64,000 nucleotides of DNA from DATMER01 sp040349255 (GTDB taxonomy: Bacteria; Acidobacteriota; Thermoanaerobaculia; Multivoradales; UBA5704), in the NCBI GenBank assembly GCA_040349255.1, contig JBEQUE010000231.1, positions 1 to 64,000 of the forward strand, read 5' to 3'. The position numbers and the translations under genes were made by a program. The first letter of the stretch is position 1, and the number at the start of each line of letters is the position of its first letter. Positions 58,910 to 64,000 of the stretch are shown here, piece by piece. Below the pieces are notes generated by a model, which was not told the origin of the DNA, did not search any database, and was given only the letters and a program-made list of their open reading frames with translations.

Positions 58910-60151
58910 TTGAAGATCCTCCTCGTCACCTCGCGCTACCCCTGGCCTCCGCGGCGCGGCGACCAGATGCGCGCGATCCAGATGCTCGACTTCCTGACCG
59001 CCGGGCACGAGGTGACGCTCCTCACGCCGGCGCCGGGACCCGGGCAGCCGCCTCCGCCGGGCGACACGGCGTACCGCGTCGAGCTCTATCGGCCGCAGCG
59101 GGGCCTCGCCTCGGTCTACGGCATGGGCCGGGTGGTCCTCCGGAACCTGCCGCTCCAGAGCGGCCTCTTCTACCAGCCCGACCTGGGCCGCAAGCTGCGC
59201 GAGCTGGCGCCGCAGCACGACCTCGGCATCCTGCAGCTCGTGCGCCTCGCCGTGCACCTGGAGGACTTCGGCGCCACGCCGCTCCTCGTGGACCTGATCG
59301 ACAGCCTGTCGCTCAACTTCTCCCTTCGCGCCGAGGTGGACCGGGTCTGGCTGCGGCCCCTGCTCAAGACAGAGGCGCGGCTGCTGGCCCTGGGCGAGCG
59401 CCGGCTGGCCGAGCGCGCGGCCGGGGTGATCGTGGTCTGCGAGCGCGACCGCCAGGCGCTGGTCAACCGGCTCACGCCGGAGCTGGCGGCGAGGGTCTCG
59501 GTGGTCCGCCTCGCGGTGCGCGAGCGCAAGGTCGAGCCGCCGGAGGAGCGCGAGAAGCTCTGGCGCGAGGGGGACAAGGGTCCGGTCCTGGTGATGACCG
59601 GCAACCTCGGCTACTTCGTGAACGTGGACGCGGTGACCTGGTGGCTGCGCGAGGTCTGGCCCTCGCTGCGCCGGGTGCGTCCGGACATCCGGGTGGTGGT
59701 GGCGGGGGAGCGGCCGGCGGCGGCCGTACGCCGGGAGATCGCGCGCGCCGGAGTGAAGCTGATCGAGTCGCCCCGGGACATGCGCTCGATCATCGCCCAG
59801 GCGACCCTCTCGCTGGCGCCGATGCGCTGCGGCTCGGGCGTGCCGATCAAGGTGCTGGAGGCTTGGTCGGTGGGCGTGCCGGTCGTGGCGACTCCCTGGG
59901 CCGTGGCCGGCACCTCGGGCCGACAGGGCGAGGACTTCCGGCTGGTCGGAACGCATCCGATCGAGTGGGTGCACGCCATCGAGGAGCTGCTGGGCGACCC
60001 GGTGGCCCGCCAGCGCCTCGCGGAGAGCGGCCGTCGCCGGTTGGAGGCCGACTATTCGCGCGAGACGGTGCGCCGGCAGCTCCTGACGGCCGTCGAATCG
60101 ATCGTCCCCGCTCCCGCGAAGGTCGTAGAGACGGCCCAGTCCGTCCTCTGA
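58910..60151 (+). CDS. GT4-family glycosyltransferase
   Basis: A 413-residue cytoplasmic GT-B enzyme. The N-terminal domain opens KILLVTSRYPWPPRRGDQMRAIQMLDFLTAGHEVTLLTPAP. The C-terminal nucleotide-sugar domain has LVMTGNLGYFVNVDAVTWWLREVWP, IRVVVAGERPAA, SLAPMRCGSGVPIKVLEAWSVGVPVVATPWAVAG. It resembles sugar transferases of the glycosyltransferase group 1/PEP-CTERM-associated type. Start TTG 58910, 19 bases after ribBA and likely co-transcribed. Acceptor unknown; likely envelope or exopolysaccharide. Confidence 0.85.
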   Translation: MKILLVTSRYPWPPRRGDQMRAIQMLDFLTAGHEVTLLTPAPGPGQPPPPGDTAYRVELYRPQRGLASVYGMGRVVLRNLPLQSGLFYQPDLGRKLRELAPQHDLGILQLVRLAVHLEDFGATPLLVDLIDSLSLNFSLRAEVDRVWLRPLLKTEARLLALGERRLAERAAGVIVVCERDRQALVNRLTPELAARVSVVRLAVRERKVEPPEEREKLWREGDKGPVLVMTGNLGYFVNVDAVTWWLREVWPSLRRVRPDIRVVVAGERPAAAVRREIARAGVKLIESPRDMRSIIAQATLSLAPMRCGSGVPIKVLEAWSVGVPVVATPWAVAGTSGRQGEDFRLVGTHPIEWVHAIEELLGDPVARQRLAESGRRRLEADYSRETVRRQLLTAVESIVPAPAKVVETAQSVL

Positions 60152-60276
60152 AACCTCGCCGAGTTCCGAAACCCCGGGCCGTCTCCCGCCTCAGTCACCT
60201 CGGACTTCCCTTCTTGCTTTTTACCGCAAAGTGCTTTACCGTCGCTTTGGATGACCTCCGCGAAAGGAGCCGAGCC

Positions 60277-60555
60277 GTGCTGAAGCGTCCCAGCGCGTTC
60301 CTCCCCGTCCTGATGTCCCTCGGTGCCCTGGCCGTCGTGCTGGCCTATCTCGCCTTGAACGGACCCGCCCCGCAGGCGGACGAGGGCGCGGCGGCCCACC
60401 TCTGGCAGCTCCTGATGGCTGCGCAGGCCCCGATCGTCCTGTTCTTCGCGGTCAAATGGCTGCCGCGGTCGCCGAGACAGGCCATGTCCATCCTGGGCCT
60501 GCAGGTCGCCGCCGCCCTGGTCGCGATGGCGCCGGTGTTCCTGCTCCACTGGTAG
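60277..60555 (+). CDS. small two-helix membrane protein
   Basis: A 92-residue protein starting at GTG 60277 with AAAGGAG upstream. Three hydrophobic stretches (FLPVLMSLGALAVVLAYLAL, LWQLLMAAQAPIVLFFAVKWL, LGLQVAAALVAMAPVFLLHW) suggest two or three membrane spans. No family recognised. A weak promoter (TTGCTT at 60214, 17 bp, TACCGT) lies upstream. It precedes the convergent VOC gene. Confidence 0.6.
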   Translation: MLKRPSAFLPVLMSLGALAVVLAYLALNGPAPQADEGAAAHLWQLLMAAQAPIVLFFAVKWLPRSPRQAMSILGLQVAAALVAMAPVFLLHW

Positions 60556-60568
60556 GGCGGCCCCGGCC

Positions 60569-61054
60569 TCATTTGGGCGGAGACGGCGGCGGAGGAAGCG
60601 GAGTCCTCGAATAAAGCCCGATCGGGTGGCCGGCCGGATCGGCGACCAGGGCGATCGCCCCGATGCCGTCCGGCAGATTGAAGGGGAATCCCGGCACGAC
60701 GGTTCCCCCGAGCTCACTCGTCTTCCTGCAACTTGCCTGGATATCCGTCACCTGAACATAGACCACGCCGTTGAACGGACTGATCTTGCCTTCCGCACCA
60801 CGCAGAGTCCCGATGGAGGTGCCGCCCGACACGATCTCGACCGCCTGATCCGTGCCCTGCACCGGAGCGAACTGCCAGCCGAAGAGCTGGCCGTAAAACT
60901 CCTTGGACCGCGCCAGGTCGGTCGTCGTGATGTCGAACCAGGCGATGCGCCCCGGTCCAACATCCGCAGGGGGAGTCTTGTGGGTCTCTGCCCGGAGCTG
61001 TCCGGCTGCGAGGGTCATGGTCATCGCCATCATCGCCAAGATCGCGTTCCGCAT
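60569..61054 (-). CDS. exported VOC/glyoxalase-family protein
   Basis: A 161-residue protein. ATG 61054 was chosen because GGGAGAG precedes it and a signal peptide follows (ILAMMAMTMTLAAGQLRAE). The mature part is one VOC domain with paired beta-alpha-beta units: GRIAWFDITTTDLARSKEFYGQLFGWQF and TDIQASCRKTSELGGTVVPGFPFNLPDGIGAIALVADPAGHPIGLY. VOC proteins bind metal and act as lyases, dioxygenases or ligand carriers; the usual Glu/His ligands are partly present. Export of a VOC protein is less usual. It diverges from the BrnT gene. Confidence 0.82.
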   Translation of the reverse strand: MRNAILAMMAMTMTLAAGQLRAETHKTPPADVGPGRIAWFDITTTDLARSKEFYGQLFGWQFAPVQGTDQAVEIVSGGTSIGTLRGAEGKISPFNGVVYVQVTDIQASCRKTSELGGTVVPGFPFNLPDGIGAIALVADPAGHPIGLYSRTPLPPPPSPPK

Positions 61055-61255
61055 CGCTGCTCTCCCGTTGGTTAGTGAGGATCGGGAGCAAGCTACCACG
61101 TAGCCTCAAGCCGGACAACCGAGGATCTGAATTTACACCTTGAAGAGAGGAGTCTTTTGAATGTAGTGTCAGTCGTCTGCTCTCCAGACAACTCCGTTCG
61201 AGGCTACAATGCCATTTCGTATTGACGACGTATATACCCTATTGTACTCTCTCCC

Positions 61256-61561
61256 ATGGATGTCGTCCATCGACTGAACGACATCGCATTCGTATGGGAC
61301 GCCGAAAAGGCAAGAGCCAATCTCCGGAAGCATGGGGTAGCTCTGGAAGTGGCCTGCGAGGTCTTTTTCGACCCGTTTGTCTGCCTCCTCCGGGCGGACG
61401 TCATCGGTGGCGAGGAGCGCGAACTGGTGGTTGGGATGACTCGGGGGTGGCAGACCTTGGCCGTGGTCTACACATTCCGTACGGACCGCATCCGTCTCAT
61501 CTCCTCCAGGCCAGCTACCTCGCAAGAGAGAAGAGCTTATGAAGATGGATCAACTCCGTGA
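61256..61561 (+). CDS. brnT: BrnT-family ribonuclease toxin
   Basis: A 101-residue protein with the BrnT signature: IAFVWDAEKARANLRKHGVALEVACEVFFDPF, then VVGMTRGWQTLAVVYTFRTDRIRLISSRPATSQERRAYED. BrnT inhibits translation by RNA cleavage and is bound by BrnA. The toxin gene precedes the antitoxin with a 23-base overlap, the usual order for BrnTA. TACAAT (61205-61210) is a good -10 candidate for autoregulation. Confidence 0.92.
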   Translation: MDVVHRLNDIAFVWDAEKARANLRKHGVALEVACEVFFDPFVCLLRADVIGGEERELVVGMTRGWQTLAVVYTFRTDRIRLISSRPATSQERRAYEDGSTP

Positions 61562-61826
61562 GCGACTCCGTAAGGACCGTCCGATGACCACGATCAGCAT
61601 CCGGATGCCGGAGGATGTTGTAGAGGAACTGAAGCGAATCGCGCCCCTCCTCGGCTTTTCGGGGTATCAGCCCCTGATCCGGACCTACATCGGGCAGGGC
61701 ATGCGGCAGGATGTAGAAAAACTCTCCCGGATTCCTGGGATCGAGCGGATCATCGAGAGTCTGCGCCGACAGGGAGTGGCGGAGGAGGTGATCAACTCCG
61801 CCGTCGCCGAGTTGCACTCGGCCTGA
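61539..61826 (+). CDS. brnA: BrnA-family antitoxin
   Basis: A 95-residue protein with a ribbon-helix-helix segment (MTTISIRMPEDVVEELKRIAPLLGFSGYQPLIRTYIGQGM) and a C-terminal helical part. It neutralises BrnT and represses the operon. The start ATG 61539 has AGAGAAGAG upstream and overlaps brnT. It ends two bases before the convergent regulator stop. Confidence 0.88.
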   Translation: MKMDQLRERLRKDRPMTTISIRMPEDVVEELKRIAPLLGFSGYQPLIRTYIGQGMRQDVEKLSRIPGIERIIESLRRQGVAEEVINSAVAELHSA

Positions 61827-61828
61827 TC

Positions 61829-62446
61829 TTAGCCCCTCCGGGCCCTCTCCGCCCGCCGCCGCGACTTCTCGATCGTTCCGCAGGTCTCCATCTCGCACCA
61901 CCGGCGCAGTCCGTTCCGGCTGCGGTCCACGTACATCCAGCCGCAATCCAGCGCACCACAGACGCGGATGCGCCGGGCCTCCTCCGACTTCAGCAGGTTT
62001 GCCGCCGACCAGACGACCGGCCAGAGGACCGATTCCAGGATCTCCTCCACGCCGTGCCACTCCCATTCAGCCACGGCCTGTCCCTTGCGCAAGGGAGAGA
62101 CGCGCAGGTGCCGCAGGGCTTCGCTGAGCAACTCGTTGAGCTCGTCCCAGGCCGGGTCCGATCTCTTGCCGCGGGCGACCGACATATAGAGCCGCTGCAG
62201 GACATCCCGCAGACGTAAGGCAGCTTCGTAGGCCTTCTGCGCTTCGGCCGGCTTTGCCGTGGCCGTCCGCCTCAAGGCCTGGGCGTTGGCCTTGGAGATC
62301 ACGCCGGCGCCCTCGGCCCAGCGGGTCAGGCGGACGTAATCGGTGAGGCGCTCCTTGATCGGCCCCTGGGTGGTCCAGTCGACCGTGTTCACGAGGTCCA
62401 GGCTGGGGTCGCCTCCGACGTACTTGAGCGGCAGCTCGTCTTCCAC
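61829..62446 (-). CDS. CGNR-zinc-finger/ABATE-domain transcriptional regulator
   Basis: A 205-residue protein with an N-terminal ABATE-type domain (LPLKYVGGDPSLDLVNTVDWTTQGPIKERLTDYVRLTRWAEGAG) and a C-terminal zinc finger (CGALDCGWMYVDRSRNGLRRWCEMETCGTIEKSRRR). The third motif reads CGT where family members usually read CGNR. Such proteins are predicted DNA-binding regulators of stress or antibiotic genes. The divergent monooxygenase/EamA genes share its regulatory region, with nested inverted repeats that are good operator candidates. Confidence 0.87.
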   Translation of the reverse strand: MEDELPLKYVGGDPSLDLVNTVDWTTQGPIKERLTDYVRLTRWAEGAGVISKANAQALRRTATAKPAEAQKAYEAALRLRDVLQRLYMSVARGKRSDPAWDELNELLSEALRHLRVSPLRKGQAVAEWEWHGVEEILESVLWPVVWSAANLLKSEEARRIRVCGALDCGWMYVDRSRNGLRRWCEMETCGTIEKSRRRAERARRG

Positions 62447-62458
62447 CTCTCCATTCTA

Positions 62459-62532
62459 GCACCAGTATTCGGGGCTTGACAGGTGCAGGCAGGAGGCATA
62501 GCCTGCACCTGTAAGAGCGCCGATACTGGTGC
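62459..62532. promoter_or_regulatory. nested inverted repeats overlapping a divergent promoter
   Basis: Outer arms GCACCAGTAT (62459-62468) and ATACTGGTGC (62523-62532) pair perfectly over 10 bp. Inner arms ACAGGTGCAGGC (62479-62490) and GCCTGCACCTGT (62501-62512) pair perfectly over 12 bp. A sigma70-like promoter, TTGACA (62476-62481), 17 bp, TAGCCT (62499-62504), is embedded in the inner repeat. A regulator bound here would block the monooxygenase/EamA promoter. The divergent CGNR-type regulator is the obvious candidate. Confidence 0.75.
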
Positions 62533-62545
62533 AGGAGGGCGGATC

Positions 62546-62851
62546 ATGATTGCGCGCACATGGCGGGGAGCGACGAGGGCGGAGGACGCGGACGTCTACC
62601 TCGAATATCTGGAGAAGACCGGGTTTTCCGAATACCGCGCGACGCCGGGAAACCGCGGCGTGCTGGGCCTCCGGCGCGTGGCCGACGGCCGGGCGGAGTT
62701 CCTGCTCGTGACGCTCTGGGAGTCCGAGGAGGCGATCCGGAAGTTCGCGGGCGAGGACATCGAACGCGCCGTGTTCTATCCGGAGGATGACCGCTTCCTG
62801 ATCGAGAAGGGCGAGCGCGTCGAGCACTTCGAGGTCGTGGCATGGCCGTGA
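62546..62851 (+). CDS. antibiotic-biosynthesis-monooxygenase-type (ABM-like) protein
   Basis: 101 residues from ATG 62546 with GGAGGGCGG upstream. A dimeric alpha-beta barrel pattern is present (MIARTWRGATRAEDADVYLEYLEKTGFSEYRATPGNRGVLGLRRVADGRAEFLLVTLWESEEAIRKFAGED). Members include small oxygenases and uncharacterised stress proteins; no catalytic residue can be assigned. It overlaps the EamA gene by ten bases, forming a two-gene operon under the nested operator. Confidence 0.8.
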   Translation: MIARTWRGATRAEDADVYLEYLEKTGFSEYRATPGNRGVLGLRRVADGRAEFLLVTLWESEEAIRKFAGEDIERAVFYPEDDRFLIEKGERVEHFEVVAWP

Positions 62852-63717
62852 GCCGCGTCCGGCTCGTCGCGGCGTTCGCGGCGATCTACGTGTTCTGGGG
62901 CGGGACGTTCCTCGCCATCCGCTATGCCGTCGCGGACGTGCCGCCCCTGCTCATGATGGCGATCCGCTGCAGCGGTGGCGCGGTCATCCTCTTCGGCTGG
63001 CTTGCGGTGCGCGGACAGCTCGAGAGGGCGACGCTCGCGCAGTGGAAGGTGGCCGGGATGGCCGGAACGCTGCTGTTCCTGGGTTGCCATGGCATCCTCG
63101 CCTGGGCCGAGCAGAGCGTCAGCTCGGGCCGGGCGGCGCTCCTGATGACCTCCATCTCCGTTTTCCTGGTCCTGCTGAGCGCCGCCCGCGAGCGGCGGCT
63201 CCCCTCGCGGCGCGTGCTCCTCGGGATCGGCCTGGGGGTGGCGGGGATCGCCGTGCTGACCTACGGAAAGCAGGGCTCGGCTCCGCTCGGCGCTCAACTG
63301 CTCCTCGTCCTGAGCGACCTCTTCTGGGCCGCGGGCTCGCTGATCGGGCGGCACGGCGCGCGTCCGAAGTCGGCGATCCAGTCGACGGCGATGCAACTCG
63401 CCTGCGGCGCGGCGGTGCTGCTCGCGGCGAGCCTCGTCGCCGGAGAGCCGGCCGGCTGGTCTCCGGACCAGGTGACGCTGCGCGGCTGGCTTTCGATCGC
63501 GTTTCTGATCGTCTGCGGCACCGTCCTCGCCTTCGCGGCGTACACCTGGCTGCTCCAGGTCAGCACGCCGGCCGCGGTCGGCACCTACTCGTTCGTCAAC
63601 CCGTTGATCGCGCTCGGCCTGGCCTGGGCCGTGGGAGACGAGCCGGCGGACGTCCGCGTGCTCTTCGCGGCGGCGCTCGTGCTCGGCGCGATCTTCCTGA
63701 GTGGAGAGAAAGAATGA
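62842..63717 (+). CDS. EamA/DMT-family transporter
   Basis: A 291-residue inner-membrane protein with about ten helices in two repeats of five (AAFAAIYVFWGGTFLAIRYAVADVPPLLMMAIRCSGGAVILFGW and LLLVLSDLFWAAGSLIGR ... YSFVNPLIALGLAWAVGDE). The FWGGTFLAIR and FVNPLIALGLAW motifs are typical of EamA metabolite exporters. The neighbouring monooxygenase and regulator suggest efflux of a toxic or signalling compound. It ends in an ATGA overlap with the next gene. Confidence 0.92.
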   Translation: MAVSRVRLVAAFAAIYVFWGGTFLAIRYAVADVPPLLMMAIRCSGGAVILFGWLAVRGQLERATLAQWKVAGMAGTLLFLGCHGILAWAEQSVSSGRAALLMTSISVFLVLLSAARERRLPSRRVLLGIGLGVAGIAVLTYGKQGSAPLGAQLLLVLSDLFWAAGSLIGRHGARPKSAIQSTAMQLACGAAVLLAASLVAGEPAGWSPDQVTLRGWLSIAFLIVCGTVLAFAAYTWLLQVSTPAAVGTYSFVNPLIALGLAWAVGDEPADVRVLFAAALVLGAIFLSGEKE

Positions 63718-64000
63718 ACACGACGGTACCCGCGGATCTCGCCGATCTCGAAACGTTTTTCACCACGAATGCCGATCGCTTCCGCTCCGAGCTGTTCGAG
63801 CTGCTGCGGATCCCCAGCGTGAGCACCCGCGCCGAGCATCGGCCGGATATGCAGCGGGCCGCGGATTGGGTGGCGGCCTCCTTGCGCTCGGCCGGCCTCG
63901 GCGCCGAGGTCCATCCGACCGACGGCCACCCGATCGTCCTCGGCGAATGGCGCGGGGCTCCCGCGGGCTCTCCGACGGTTCTGATCTATGGTCATTACGA
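63714..64000 (+). CDS. M20-family peptidase, N-terminal part
   Basis: The first 95 residues are inside the window. ADLADLETFFTTNADRFRSELFELLRIPSVSTRAEHRPDMQRAADWVAASLRSAGLGAEVHPTDGHPIVLGEW matches the N-terminus of M20 dipeptidases (CNDP-like), and VLIYGHYD at the edge includes the first zinc ligand region (H-Y-D). Coupled by an ATGA overlap to the EamA gene. The rest lies beyond the window edge. Confidence 0.88.
   Translation, partial: MNTTVPADLADLETFFTTNADRFRSELFELLRIPSVSTRAEHRPDMQRAADWVAASLRSAGLGAEVHPTDGHPIVLGEWRGAPAGSPTVLIYGHY

Overview
The window reads as a single-contig piece of a high-GC, Gram-negative chromosome. An acidobacterial origin (perhaps the Thermoanaerobaculia/Holophagae side) is inferred, not proven. 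It rests on a VWFA-related protein of the type common in Acidobacteriota, an Oar-like TonB receptor with a carboxypeptidase-type N-terminal domain, a run of sulfatase-TPR fusion proteins, and outer-membrane machinery (TamA/TamB, PagL, LAB_N). Codon use looks uniform. No rRNA operon, IS element, prophage or CRISPR array was seen.

Layout. 1-8.6 kb is a minus-strand block: an anti-sigma/TPR-like protein cut by the window edge, a secreted Cys-containing protein with its own promoter, a degenerate 21-bp repeat tract, then a probable operon of transglutaminase-like/TPR protein, DUF3179 protein, VWFA protein, a 57-residue secreted peptide and a secreted propeller-like protein. 8.9-23.9 kb is plus-strand: TonB receptor with a clear terminator, periplasmic TPR protein, three tandem sulfatase-TPR paralogues joined by ATGA overlaps, a TPR lipoprotein, a pentein-fold protein and a DUF1003 membrane protein. 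24.0-30.9 kb is a translation block: two tRNA-Val genes, thrS, infC (apparently starting at ATC), rpmI, rplT, pheS, pheT and a small coiled-coil protein. This is followed by convergent pyrD. 32.0-37.2 kb holds zapA, a probable 6S RNA, rny, a ymdB-like phosphodiesterase and an M1-type peptidase.

37.2-46.8 kb is more accessory. It holds a UPF0175/DUF3368 toxin-antitoxin pair, a lipid A/undecaprenyl-sugar style cluster (GT2, LAB_N, two GT39 and PagL), a DinB protein, a lone Phd-type antitoxin, a frameshifted second Phd antitoxin, an Rpn-type nuclease, palindromic elements and a second tract of the 21-bp repeat. 46.8-57.0 kb is an envelope operon: Trm112-like protein, O-antigen-ligase-like protein, TlyA, NAD kinase, TamB and TamA/Omp85. 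57-64 kb holds a secreted Cys-rich protein, ribBA, a GT4 glycosyltransferase, a small membrane protein, a VOC protein, a BrnTA module, a CGNR-type regulator divergent from a monooxygenase/EamA pair across nested inverted repeats, and the start of an M20 peptidase.

Many genes are translationally coupled (ATGA, GTGA and TGATG overlaps), so operons are long. Four or five upstream regions share a recognisable housekeeping promoter (TTGAC[AC], 17-18 bp, TAnnnT). The least explained items are the 21-bp heptad-coding repeat found at two distant loci, the family of small Cys-rich secreted proteins, the divergent pentein, and the regulatory RNA structures around infC, rplT and zapA.
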